Below are positions 1 to 8,608 of a stretch of 64,000 nucleotides of DNA, one piece after another. The notes under the pieces are model-generated. The model was not told the origin of the DNA. It ran no database searches and worked only from the letters and a program-made list of their open reading frames with translations. The stretch is from Pseudomonas deceptionensis (lineage in GTDB: Bacteria; Pseudomonadota; Gammaproteobacteria; Pseudomonadales; Pseudomonadaceae), in contig NZ_FNUD01000002.1 of assembly GCF_900106095.1 (NCBI RefSeq), positions 3,555,501 to 3,619,500 of the forward strand. The letters run 5' to 3'. Position 1 is the first letter of the stretch. Each line of letters opens with the position of its first letter. Both the position numbers and the translations under genes were made by a program.

Positions 1-1007
1 GACACCAGAGTCATGACCCGGGAGTCACGAGCGAAGTCGCATTATTTTCGGTCTTAATACTCGGTGCGTTATGCAGCATTGCACCGGAGCTGGCCATTGC
101 CATGGGAGTAGTGATCGCGGGATTGCTGACCTATCGCCAGAAACTGCATCACTTTGCAATCAGTCAGTTGAGCGAAGCAGAAATACGCGACGGACTAATT
201 TTGCTGATTGCAGCGCTCGTAGTGTTGCCACTGGTGCCGGATCGTTTCATTGGTCCCTATGCTGCCATCAATCTACGGACCATTTGCACTCTTACCGTGT
301 TGTTGATGGTGATCGGAGCAGTGGGGCATATTGCAGTTCGTATTCTGGGTTCACGTTACGGCTATGCAATCTCCGCCATCGCTTCAGGGTTCGCCTCAAG
401 TACCGTAACAATTGCCACCATGGGACAGCGGGTCATCAGTGAGCCAGCGAATGTCAAAATCCTCAGCGCGGCAGCTGTCCTTTCCAATCTGGCTACCATC
501 ACGCAGATCGGCCTGATCCTTGTGGCGGTTGACCCGGCTCTTTTGCAGAGCATGTGGACGCCGTTGCTGTGCGGATTCATCAATACCGCGCTATACGGAG
601 CTTGCTTGTTGTTTCACAACACAACAGGAGGGTGCAGTGCACCGATAAAGGTTGAAGGCGCATTCAATCTCAAGCTCGCATTGATCGTGACGCTGACCAT
701 GACTGGCATTACCCTGTTGTCATCCGCAATGCTCAGCCACTTCGGTCAGGTGGGCGTGATGCTGACCGCCACCTTTACTGGGTTTGCCGACCCGCATTCC
801 TCGACCGCGTCCATTGCCTCCCTGGCCAAGGCAGGGCTGTTGCCGTTTTCTGCCATTGCTACTCCCACGGTAATTGCAATCAGCAGTAATTCCATCAGCA
901 AGTGCCTGGTGGCCTGGGTCAGCGGAGGCAGACGATTTGCAGCCTACGTCATCCCGGGCCAGATATTGCTGACACTGTCTCTGTGGGGGGGAGTCTGGGT
1001 GCACTGA
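1..1007 (+). CDS. DUF4010/MgtC-type inner-membrane protein, 5' end outside the window
   Basis: The reading frame is open to the left edge, so the start lies upstream of the window; an internal ATG at 102 is not the true start. The visible ~335 residues are strongly hydrophobic, with about eight or nine membrane segments, and match the DUF4010 half of MgtC/SapB-like proteins: the run LVVLPLVPDRFIGPYAAIN and the later AIASGFASSTVTIATMG are typical of that domain. The family is found in the inner membrane and its substrate is not established. The 3' end overlaps the convergent diguanylate cyclase gene by about 59 bp. Family assignment is good; function is unknown. Confidence 0.75.
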   Translation, partial: HQSHDPGVTSEVALFSVLILGALCSIAPELAIAMGVVIAGLLTYRQKLHHFAISQLSEAEIRDGLILLIAALVVLPLVPDRFIGPYAAINLRTICTLTVLLMVIGAVGHIAVRILGSRYGYAISAIASGFASSTVTIATMGQRVISEPANVKILSAAAVLSNLATITQIGLILVAVDPALLQSMWTPLLCGFINTALYGACLLFHNTTGGCSAPIKVEGAFNLKLALIVTLTMTGITLLSSAMLSHFGQVGVMLTATFTGFADPHSSTASIASLAKAGLLPFSAIATPTVIAISSNSISKCLVAWVSGGRRFAAYVIPGQILLTLSLWGGVWVH

Positions 1008-1908
1008 GGGTGTTAAGCCTGGTCGTCAGACTCAAACAACAGGCGTTGCCACCGGATCTTTTAGCCTGGTACATCGCGCTGTCAGCGTGTCCGAGCAGCT
1101 CTTCGACACAGGCGCCATTGACGGGAAACAAGCTTATGCCGACGCTGATGCTGATTTCTACACGGTGTGCATCGATCATGAACGGCTGACTCATCGTGGC
1201 GACCAATTTGTTGCCCAGAGCTTCAACACTCTCCGGCGTGTCCATGCCGGTAATCATGATTGCAAACTCGTCTCCGCCTAAACGGGAGACGACATCGGAA
1301 CTGCGAACAGACTGGCCAAGACGTTCAGCCACGGCATACAGCAGTTTGTCCCCACAAGCGTGACCCATGCTGTCGTTAACGGATTTGAAATGATCCAGGT
1401 CTATGAACATTAACGCCAATGACTGACAGTGTTTACCGGCGTGATTGATCGACTGGTTGAGCAACGTCAGGAATAAACTGCGGTTCGGCAGCCCGGTCAG
1501 GGCATCGTGGAACGCCAACTGCTGCATGGCCGCGCGCTCGTCATCCATGATTTGGACGTTATGCAGGATGGCGATGAAATGGGTCACAACGCCGTGGTCG
1601 TCGAGCACTGGAGTAATCACCTGATTGACCATGCAGTTGCCTCCATCCTTGCGCCGTTCAACCATCTGCCCCCGCCAGGTCAGACCTGCTAGTATCGTCA
1701 GCCACAGATTGCAGTAGAAGCTCGTACTTTGTCTGCCCGAAGCAAGGAGATGCGGGGTTTTGCCAATCAACTCCTGCCTCGAATAGCCGCTCAGGAGGCA
1801 AAAGGCTTTATTGATCCAGACGATGCACCCTGTCCGCTCCGTGACCAATACCGGGTTAGACGCAGCATCAAACGCCCTTAACAGTAATTGCTGGTCAGTT
1901 TCGATCAT
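949..1908 (-). CDS. PAS-GGDEF diguanylate cyclase
   Basis: Predicted to make cyclic di-GMP from two GTP in the cytoplasm. An N-terminal PAS domain (about residues 10-125, with the typical KTPHLLASGRQS and MVERRKDGG segments) precedes a GGDEF domain (about 135-300) starting at HDALTGLPNR. The active-site loop RLGGDEF is intact, and an RSSD inhibitory site sits five residues before it, so product inhibition is likely. No EAL domain and no membrane segment. I chose the ATG at 1908 because GGAGGG lies just upstream; an ATG at 1929 is possible. Cyclic di-GMP made here could feed the PilZ domain of BcsA and the RxGD site of BcsE in the same window, but that link is inference. Confidence 0.9.
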   Translation of the reverse strand: MIETDQQLLLRAFDAASNPVLVTERTGCIVWINKAFCLLSGYSRQELIGKTPHLLASGRQSTSFYCNLWLTILAGLTWRGQMVERRKDGGNCMVNQVITPVLDDHGVVTHFIAILHNVQIMDDERAAMQQLAFHDALTGLPNRSLFLTLLNQSINHAGKHCQSLALMFIDLDHFKSVNDSMGHACGDKLLYAVAERLGQSVRSSDVVSRLGGDEFAIMITGMDTPESVEALGNKLVATMSQPFMIDAHRVEISISVGISLFPVNGACVEELLGHADSAMYQAKRSGGNACCLSLTTRLNTLSAPRLPPTETVSAISGPG

Positions 1909-1978
1909 TGCACCCTCCGATACCGCCATCGTTGCGCGATAGTTTAATGAAGCCTAGGTGCAAAAGGCTGGAAGGGTG

Positions 1979-1992
1979 TTGATCAAAATCAA
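1979..1992. promoter_or_regulatory. Perfect Anr/FNR box upstream of the universal stress gene
   Basis: TTGATCAAAATCAA matches the TTGAT-N4-ATCAA consensus with no mismatch. It lies in the divergent gap between the diguanylate cyclase (minus) and the Usp gene (plus), about 120 bp before the Usp start, and could serve either promoter. Confidence 0.75.
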
Positions 1993-2025
1993 CTGAACGG
2001 GCGGCGTCACAAAGAGCGTCTGCAA

Positions 2026-2039
2026 CTGATAAAGATCAA
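2026..2039. promoter_or_regulatory. Second Anr/FNR-type box, one mismatch
   Basis: CTGATAAAGATCAA differs from TTGAT-N4-ATCAA only at the first base. It is about 73 bp before the Usp start codon, a spacing that fits an activating FNR-class site. Together with the box at 1979 it makes a tandem arrangement. Confidence 0.65.
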
Positions 2040-2111
2040 GTTGCCAGGGCACATAAAGCTCAATCTGAACACCTACTCACGCATTGAAGCGGCCTTTGGC
2101 CGAGGTGTATT

Positions 2112-3017
2112 ATGTCCCAGACTAAGCGCTTACTGTTGATTGCCCCCCAGACAATGACTCGCACACCTGCGTTCGGGCGGGCAGGGGCATTGGCGCTTGC
2201 AATGCAATTACCGCTGCATATCGTGGCGTTTGATTATTTACAGGCCCTGGCTGTTGCAGGCCTGTTCGCCCCCGAGCAAATCAACCTTGCCCGGGACGGA
2301 TACTTGCAAACCCACCGGCAATGGCTCGCAGAGCAAGCCGGCTTGATGAGCACACATGGCGTTAAAGTCACCAGTGAGGTGCTGTGGGTCCATCACCCTT
2401 ATGAAGAGATACTGCACTTCGTCAATGACATGTCACTGGCGTTGATCATCAAGGATGTCCAGGAAGAAACAGCCTTGAAACGTGTCTTTTTCACGCCACT
2501 GGACTGGCAACTGTTGCGCGACTGCCCGGCCCCGGTACATCTGGTGACGCACTCACGCAACCCGCTTCCGCGCAGAGTGCTGGCAATTGTCGATGTGTTG
2601 CGCAGTGAACAGCAAGACCTGGTCTTCAATGACCAGATACTCGAAGCGGCCAGCAAGCTCGCTGAGCAATGCAATGCTCAGCTCGAACTGGTGCATGTTT
2701 ATGACTGGGTCGCGGTGTATGCCATGGACATGGGGGTTGGTGTGCTCCCCTTGGCCACCGGCCTCTATGAAGCGCTTGGGGAGTCACAACATGATGCATT
2801 TACATCCCTTGCCGATCGCCACGGCGTGCCTCTTGAGCACCGTCATTTCATAGAGGGCTCGCCACTGCTGAGTATCTGTGACTTTGCCCGGGATCATGAG
2901 AGTGACGTCATCGTTATGGGTACGGTGCAGCATCGGGGCTTGAGCAAGTGGTTGGGCTCAACTGCAGAAGGTCTGTTGCAAAAGGCGCCGTGTAGCGTGC
3001 TGGCGATCAAGCCGTAG
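2112..3017 (+). CDS. Two-domain universal stress protein (UspE-like)
   Basis: 301 residues made of two tandem Usp domains, each about 145 residues, the architecture of E. coli UspE and of the anaerobically induced Usp proteins of pseudomonads. The C-terminal domain carries the nucleotide-binding-type tail VIVMGTVQHRGLSKWLGST followed by LLQKAPCSVLAIKP; the N-terminal domain is more diverged. Cytoplasmic; thought to support survival under stress and low energy. The start is supported by GAGGTG a few bases upstream. Two Anr-type boxes upstream predict oxygen-limited expression. It is followed by the remains of a second usp gene. Confidence 0.88.
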   Translation: MSQTKRLLLIAPQTMTRTPAFGRAGALALAMQLPLHIVAFDYLQALAVAGLFAPEQINLARDGYLQTHRQWLAEQAGLMSTHGVKVTSEVLWVHHPYEEILHFVNDMSLALIIKDVQEETALKRVFFTPLDWQLLRDCPAPVHLVTHSRNPLPRRVLAIVDVLRSEQQDLVFNDQILEAASKLAEQCNAQLELVHVYDWVAVYAMDMGVGVLPLATGLYEALGESQHDAFTSLADRHGVPLEHRHFIEGSPLLSICDFARDHESDVIVMGTVQHRGLSKWLGSTAEGLLQKAPCSVLAIKP

Positions 3018-3082
3018 AGCGTCCGGTCACTGATGCTGAGAATCTGCTGGCAGGTTTGCCCGGCACTCGAAGAGTGTGTGTG

Positions 3083-3330
3083 ATGAGCCAATATCAACGC
3101 TTGCTGCTGATTGCCGACCATACGCTGTATCACTCGCCAGCACTGTTACGTGCAGTGGCCCTGGCAAAGGCGTGTGATGCGGCTTTGGGCATACGTTCAT
3201 TCATTGAACCTACACCCATGGTTCATTTGTGGGAAACCCGGAAGGATTTGATCGGTTCATTGGCAGTAATACGAAGCGGGCCCTGTATTCCGTGCCCGGC
3301 AGTGTGCTGGCGGTCAGACAACCGCAATAA
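3083..3330 (+). pseudogene. Decayed universal stress protein gene with internal deletion
   Basis: From the ATG at 3083 the frame reads MSQYQRLLLIADHTLYHSP and about 50 Usp-like residues, resembling the start of the intact Usp just upstream. Usp similarity then stops. It resumes in a different frame from about 3247, reading FDRFIGSNTKRALYSVPG and ending SVLAVRQPQ at a TAA at 3328-3330, the normal C-terminal end of a Usp domain. The middle of the protein (well over 150 residues in a two-domain form) is missing and the join is out of frame. This is best read as a paralogue lost by internal deletion. The in-frame readthrough to 3370 has no family resemblance. Confidence 0.75.
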
Positions 3331-3400
3331 AAAGCCAAGGTATTTCATGAACCTGTTTGCCATGCAATGACCCGACATGCTCCCTGCAGTTTCCGATTTA

Positions 3401-3414
3401 TTGATAAAGATCAA
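3401..3414. promoter_or_regulatory. Perfect Anr/FNR box upstream of the OprI-like lipoprotein
   Basis: TTGATAAAGATCAA matches TTGAT-N4-ATCAA exactly. Its centre is about 80 bp before the ATG at 3489, so it probably activates the small lipoprotein gene at low oxygen. Confidence 0.75.
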
Positions 3415-3488
3415 ATGCCATCCCGGACAGCCCCGGATACTTCCTCCTTTAACTCACCTTTTCGAAACCACGCTGCAGAGGAACAACC

Positions 3489-3725
3489 ATGCGTAAATGC
3501 TTGTCCATCTCATTGCTGGCTTTAATGCTGATAACAACCGCTGGGTGCAGTCATCAGCATGAACAGGAGTGGAACGCGCGTCTAGAGTCTGCAGAGGACA
3601 ACGCGGCAACCGCGCGCTTGCATGCTGACGAAGCCTACTTAAAGGCCGAACAGGCCCAGCAGGCTGCCGACGAAGCCAATCAGCGAACCCGACCTACGGC
3701 CCCGAAGGTATCGCCGCACAGATGA
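3489..3725 (+). CDS. Small alanine-zipper lipoprotein, OprI/Lpp-like
   Basis: 78 residues with a lipoprotein signal peptide ending at TTAGC (Cys20 would be lipidated) and a mature part of about 59 residues rich in alanine heptads (ADEAYLKAEQAQQAADEAN), as in the trimeric coiled coil of OprI, the major outer-membrane lipoprotein of Pseudomonas. It is shorter than OprI (about 83 residues) and ends SPHR, without the C-terminal lysine that OprI/Lpp attach to peptidoglycan, so it may stay free. A clear ribosome site (AGAGGA) precedes the ATG. A perfect Anr box upstream suggests it is an oxygen-regulated variant rather than the housekeeping OprI. Confidence 0.75.
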   Translation: MRKCLSISLLALMLITTAGCSHQHEQEWNARLESAEDNAATARLHADEAYLKAEQAQQAADEANQRTRPTAPKVSPHR

Positions 3726-3813
3726 ATTCGACGCAATCTAAATCACGTCTAGCTCGCACGGGCCGCACGGTTTGGGGGCATCGCCGGCCTCTCGGCAGAG
3801 GCGAATGGCGGTG

Positions 3814-4377
3814 TTAAAGATCAAGGTGATGGATAACTTGGTGCAGGTCGTCTGGATCGCTATGGGTCTTGAAGCCCAACGCTGAAGCCAACTGACGCAT
3901 AAGGTTGTTGCTGGAGGCATCAAGGGAATACATAGAGGTAAAACCGTTCGTGCGAGCGGCCTTGATTAAATGCTCCATCAAGAGCGTGCCCAGCCCCAGA
4001 TGCTGCCAGTCATCCGCGACAGTTATCGCACATTCACATTCATCCTCGCCCGTTGCTGCATAGCGGCTTATGCCTATCTCGATCAGGCTGCCATTTTCGT
4101 GGACCAGTGCGATGTAAGCCATACGATCGTGATTATCGATATCCATCAATTGATCGAGCATGGCAGCGCCCGGCTCATTTACCTGTGTGAGAAAGCGCAT
4201 ATGCCGGGACTCGGGGGACAGACGTTTGACAAAGACGACTTCCCGCTCCCGGTCATTTTCCGTCAGAGGCCGAATCAATACGTGGCGACCATCCCCGAGC
4301 GCTTCAATCCAGTGTTGTCCACCTGGCCAAGCGTAGGCTGCAGCAGCCTGGTCGTTGTGCTCTTTGACAGTCAGCAT
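3814..4377 (-). CDS. GNAT-family N-acetyltransferase
   Basis: 187 residues from the chosen start. The GNAT fold spans most of the protein, with the acetyl-CoA pyrophosphate-binding loop seen as QHLGLGTLLMEHL at about residues 127-140. The ATG at 4377 (MLTVKEHND) is preceded by GAGG at suitable spacing; a longer frame to 4461 lacks this and its first 28 residues look non-coding. The acceptor substrate is unknown. It lies between the Usp/OprI-like genes and the FNR paralogue, with an Anr-like palindrome about 90 bp upstream, so it is probably part of the same oxygen-responsive group. Confidence 0.82.
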   Translation of the reverse strand: MLTVKEHNDQAAAAYAWPGGQHWIEALGDGRHVLIRPLTENDREREVVFVKRLSPESRHMRFLTQVNEPGAAMLDQLMDIDNHDRMAYIALVHENGSLIEIGISRYAATGEDECECAITVADDWQHLGLGTLLMEHLIKAARTNGFTSMYSLDASSNNLMRQLASALGFKTHSDPDDLHQVIHHLDL

Positions 4378-4466
4378 GGGGCAATCCTCTATCGGGTTTA
4401 AAAGGCTGACGCGCCATGAAAAACCGCGCGGTTCATACCTTTCTACCTCGCTGACAGCCATTGAGT

Positions 4467-4480
4467 CTGATCTGGATCAG
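4467..4480. promoter_or_regulatory. Anr/FNR-like palindrome upstream of the GNAT gene
   Basis: CTGATCTGGATCAG is symmetric and matches TTGAT-N4-ATCAA except at the two outermost bases. It lies 90-103 bp upstream of the GNAT start at 4377, in the gap after the FNR-paralogue gene. Confidence 0.5.
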
Positions 4481-4577
4481 ATTTTCTTGACACAAAGGTG
4501 AACTATCAGCCGTTGGTGGCGGGGAGGGCGCATATTCTGCTATTGAAAAATCGCCATTCAAGTGGGCATCCGCTCTC

Positions 4578-5321
4578 TCACATCGGAGCCCGATGACAGC
4601 CTGCAACCAGTTGTTTGAGTCCTTCCATGTCAAGGATAGTGACGTTTCGTCCTGCGATGCTGACCAGCCCTTGATCGCGCAGGTGCGCAATGCCCCGGCA
4701 GATGGTTTCAAGTCGCAACCCCAGGTAGGAGCCGATTTCTTCCCGTCGCATTTTCAGCACGAAGCTTCTGGAAGAATAACCACGGGTACTGAAACGCAGC
4801 GACAGGTTGAGCAAAAAAGCTGCCATCCTTTCATCAGAGTTCATGTTGCCCATAAGCATCAACATGCTGTGGTCACGGACGATTTCGCGGCTAAGAAGCT
4901 TGTTGAGGTTGTGCTGCAGCGACGGCAGGTTTTGCGCCAGTTTCTCCAGTTGTGCAAAGTGGATAGGGCACACTTCGCTGTCCTCAAGGGCAAACGCATT
5001 GCAGACATGCTCATCGGCACTGATGGCGTCCAGCCCCAGCATCTCGCCAGGAATATGAAAGCCGGTGACCTGTTCGCGCCCGTCGACTGACACCATGCTG
5101 GTTTTAAATGAACCTGTGCGAACTGCGTAAAGCGAGCGCAGTGGATCCCCGGTCCTGTAGAGCGCCACCCCTTTTTTAACCTTAAGGCGTTGCACTATCA
5201 GTGTATCCAGACGTTCGACCTCCGTCCCGGTCAAACCAATCGGCAAACACAGCTCAAGCACGCTGCAGCTGGAGCAAGCAGCCTTGAGGTGGTGAATGTG
5301 CAGAGCCAAGACTTCTGACAT
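4578..5321 (-). CDS. FNR/Anr-family oxygen-sensing transcription regulator (paralogue)
   Basis: 247 residues: N-terminal cysteine cluster (Cys16, Cys19, Cys25), cyclic-nucleotide-binding-type beta roll with a fourth cysteine at 118, long dimer helix, and C-terminal helix-turn-helix. The four cysteines fit an oxygen-labile [4Fe-4S] cluster as in FNR/Anr, unlike Dnr, which lacks them. The recognition helix reads ETICR (205-209) where FNR and Anr have ETVSR, so the serine that contacts DNA is replaced by cysteine. This and general divergence argue for a paralogue rather than the main anr gene. The start at 5321 gives an Anr-like N-terminus; a start at 5378 is possible. Likely controls the boxes found at 1979-4480. 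Confidence 0.85.
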   Translation of the reverse strand: MSEVLALHIHHLKAACSSCSVLELCLPIGLTGTEVERLDTLIVQRLKVKKGVALYRTGDPLRSLYAVRTGSFKTSMVSVDGREQVTGFHIPGEMLGLDAISADEHVCNAFALEDSEVCPIHFAQLEKLAQNLPSLQHNLNKLLSREIVRDHSMLMLMGNMNSDERMAAFLLNLSLRFSTRGYSSRSFVLKMRREEIGSYLGLRLETICRGIAHLRDQGLVSIAGRNVTILDMEGLKQLVAGCHRAPM

Positions 5322-5460
5322 GGAGGGAGCGCCATCTGAGAATGTGCTCGGTAAGCATAGGGGGAGGTGAAGTTGCACATATCGCTCATTTACCTGCTTG
5401 GTGTGATAACAGACGAGCGGGTCTGAACACGTGGCCCTTCAAAGGTGCATGACGTTCACA

Positions 5461-5793
5461 TCACACACTCTTCGGTGACCGTTCAGCTCCCAATGCATGT
5501 ACCGCAACTGGAGACACACGACATAGATGGGGGGGGGCTGCGCAGACGCAGGGGAGCTTAAATAGAGCGGACAGGGTGGGGGCACGGGTATCTGACTCCT
5601 TGTAAGACGGCAAGGGGGAAAGGGAGAGGGTGGTCCGATAACGCTTCAAGTAGGCTTCAATGCATTCGTCTCGCACGCTAATTTTCGCGGCCTTGTTGCC
5701 CTTACCGACAACGTTGAACCACCAGTTTTCACCGTCGTACTCAAACGAACCCATTGTAGGCTTCCAGTTGTCCCGAAATGAGGTAGGAAACAT
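5461..5793 (-). pseudogene. Tyrosine recombinase/phage integrase fragment
   Basis: About the first 65 residues resemble the start of the catalytic domain of integrases: WWFNVVGKGNKAAKISV contains the conserved GKGNK strand, followed by a helix ending LKRYRTTLSLSPLPS. The part before it with the first catalytic arginine is absent, and the HxxR and tyrosine motifs never appear; after about residue 70 the frame has no family resemblance. An in-frame stop just upstream, inside the direct repeat at 5797, shows that the gene is truncated there. It is therefore a remnant, cut at or near a recombination point. Confidence 0.6.
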
Positions 5794-5796
5794 GAG

Positions 5797-5822
5797 TTTG
5801 GATGTTTACTTCCGGGCACTCC
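5797..5822 (+). repeat. Direct repeat, left copy, at the edge of a decayed mobile region
   Basis: 26 bp starting TTTGGATGTTTACTTCCGG. It matches the copy at 8329-8354 at 24 of 26 positions, in the same orientation, and abuts the truncated integrase. The two copies bracket 2.5 kb of mobile DNA, so they may be attachment-site copies. Confidence 0.65.
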
Positions 5823-6271
5823 TGAAAAATAGTGCAACCTCATAAATTCAAAAAAATAATTTCTCTTTAAGGAAAAGAAATCTTTCCCTTAAGGCTTTAA
5901 ACAGTCTTAAAGTAAATAAATCTTTCCCTTGTGCGACCAGCGTACCGAACGTGAAGGCTGTATTGAGCGACTAAAGCATCAATTACGGCAGCTCAGATTT
6001 GCGCAGCTTTTTGAAGGCCTTTGGCCTGTATGACCATGTTCTTGCCTCACCTGAGACCGGAAGGTCATTGGTAAACCCCTAACTCAATCCGCTCTAGGTA
6101 GTCCTCGACAGCCTGAAACCCAAGATGGGGTTATCGATAAGGTTAAGAAGAACATTGCCTGCAAGGTGCTTACAAGGTCGATCGAGCCATTCTTCGGCAA
6201 GCCGCTGCGTGCCAAAAACTGTCGTCTCGTGTTCTAGAACCTTCGCGAATTGAAAGGCCACCGCGCTCTTT
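5823..6271. other. AT-rich and relic DNA, no intact gene
   Basis: 5823-5935 is AT-rich and holds two copies of AAATCTTTCCCTT (5878-5890 and 5918-5930). Next is a short frame reading IERLKHQLRQLRFAQ, reminiscent of the coiled-coil start of IS66-type transposases but only about 30 codons long. The rest to 6271 contains short broken frames I do not recognise. It looks like a graveyard of mobile-element pieces. Confidence 0.45.
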
Positions 6272-6335
6272 TGTAGTGGTCTAATGAAACCGGACACCCT
6301 TTTAGGCGAGAATACTCGCCAGATCGAGGTGTCAG

Positions 6336-7498
<1,163 letters not shown>

Positions 7499-7539
7499 CC
7501 ACTACAATATGGATTCAATTCCGAAGGCAGGGTGAACAC

Positions 7540-8256
7540 ATGTCAGATCCCAAAAACAACTACGTTACCTTTGACCGGGTTTTAGACGCAGTCACGGAGC
7601 TCAAAAAGCAAGGGCTTAAGGTAACATGCGGAGCCGTACGCACGCAGATAGGTAGTGGCTCGTTATCAACGATTTCAAGGTTTCTCAAGGATATTTCCTT
7701 GATACAGAAATCTAATATTTCACCAGAGGATTACATCCACCAATTTCCTGATCGGCTCCAAGCGTTGATGAGGTCTATGTACGCCGAAATAGTCGAAGCG
7801 GCGAGTTCAGCAACGGCTGAGGAACGGCGAAAAATCCAAGAACTCGAGGATCGGCTTCGAGCTAGATGGGCTGCGAATGTGAAAGACAAACTCAGGGTCT
7901 CGCGCAGATTAGAAGTTGAGATTAAACACGGCGTAGAGGTTAGGTCTGAACTTAAACAAGCGACCCAGAAGATTTGGAATGATCAAGAATTGATGAATCA
8001 TCTGACCGCACGCACAGCGAGAGCTGAATCTGAGAATAGTCAGTTGCGGGAGCTCACCGCGAAGCTGGAGAAAATCAACGATAACCTTAAGAGACAAATC
8101 GAACATTTCGAGCAACACACTCTGAAACAGAGGCGCGCGGAAGATCAGATGCATTTACTCAAAACCACAAAGCTTGAGCAGGACCTGGCGAACAGCCAAG
8201 CGCGAGTAATGGATTTGTCGATGGAGCTTGCAAAAGCTTCAAAGCGCGAAAGATAG
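7540..8256 (+). CDS. KfrA-type DNA-binding coiled-coil protein
   Basis: 238 residues. The first ~60 (FDRVLDAVTELKKQGLKVTCGAVR, then GSLSTISRFLK) match the N-terminal DNA-binding domain of plasmid KfrA proteins; the remainder is long charged coiled coil rich in Glu, Lys and Gln. The ATG at 7540 is preceded by AGGGTGA. Just before it, a short frame ends DSIPKAG at a TGA overlapping the ribosome site, which could be the tail of an upstream gene removed by the insertion sequence ending at 7506. Small KfrA-like proteins are found beside integrase arrays on genomic islands; here only an integrase fragment remains nearby. Base composition is lower in G+C than the flanks. Confidence 0.75.
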   Translation: MSDPKNNYVTFDRVLDAVTELKKQGLKVTCGAVRTQIGSGSLSTISRFLKDISLIQKSNISPEDYIHQFPDRLQALMRSMYAEIVEAASSATAEERRKIQELEDRLRARWAANVKDKLRVSRRLEVEIKHGVEVRSELKQATQKIWNDQELMNHLTARTARAESENSQLRELTAKLEKINDNLKRQIEHFEQHTLKQRRAEDQMHLLKTTKLEQDLANSQARVMDLSMELAKASKRER

Positions 8257-8328
8257 GTGTGAGCGTCATAGAAAGAAATATCCAAAATGGGGAAGGAAAT
8301 CTAAATTTGGATATTTAGTACCCAAAAA

Positions 8329-8354
8329 TTTGGATTTTTACTTCCGGGTACTCC
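8329..8354 (+). repeat. Direct repeat, right copy, between the KfrA-like gene and dif
   Basis: 26 bp starting TTTGGATTTTTACTTCCGG, with 24 of 26 positions identical to 5797-5822. A partial, more diverged copy (TTTGGATATTTAGTACCC) lies just before it at about 8306-8323. The dif site begins 38 bp after it. Confidence 0.65.
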
Positions 8355-8392
8355 GATGAGCCTATGATTGCAACACCATTGAAACGGCATTC

Positions 8393-8420
8393 GTTTAACA
8401 TAATATACATTATGCGAACC
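8393..8420 (-). other. dif: Chromosome dimer resolution site dif (XerCD target)
   Basis: On the minus strand the 28 bp read as an 11-bp XerC arm GGTTCGCATAA (8410-8420), a central hexamer TGTATA (8404-8409) and an 11-bp XerD arm TTATGTTAAAC (8393-8403). Compared with E. coli dif only two positions differ (G to T in the XerC arm, T to C at the last base of the XerD arm). This marks the replication terminus. Octamers of the GGGNAGGG (KOPS) type that I noticed point towards it: plus strand at 2179 and 4521 on the left; minus strand at 15964, 20718, 49863 and 60400 on the right. Confidence 0.93.
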
Positions 8421-8608
8421 ATCGTATTGGGGCGTCAGGGTCAGTGGAGGTCAGATTTCAGAGGCTGTCGTGGCCAAGTCTCTCTTTCGGTCAGCACATC
8501 CATCCCTAAAACCGAGCGCTTTGAGATTGCCATCGCCTTGCTGCATGATTGCAGGCTTTGCACTGTGCGGGATCTGGAATGTCCGCGCGCTCAAAGAAAG
8601 GATCGAGC

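Noticed and set aside
3083..3370. Reading the second usp as an intact 95-residue protein
   Set aside because: The last 40 residues have no Usp character, while the true Usp C-terminus is present in another frame.
6094..6297. 67-codon minus-strand frame left of the IS
   Set aside because: It runs into the IS end and matches nothing I know; kept only as part of relic DNA.
8421..8608. Possible gene between dif and the GNAT gene
   Set aside because: Only short frames without a ribosome site; the 82-codon frame from 8364 runs across dif itself.
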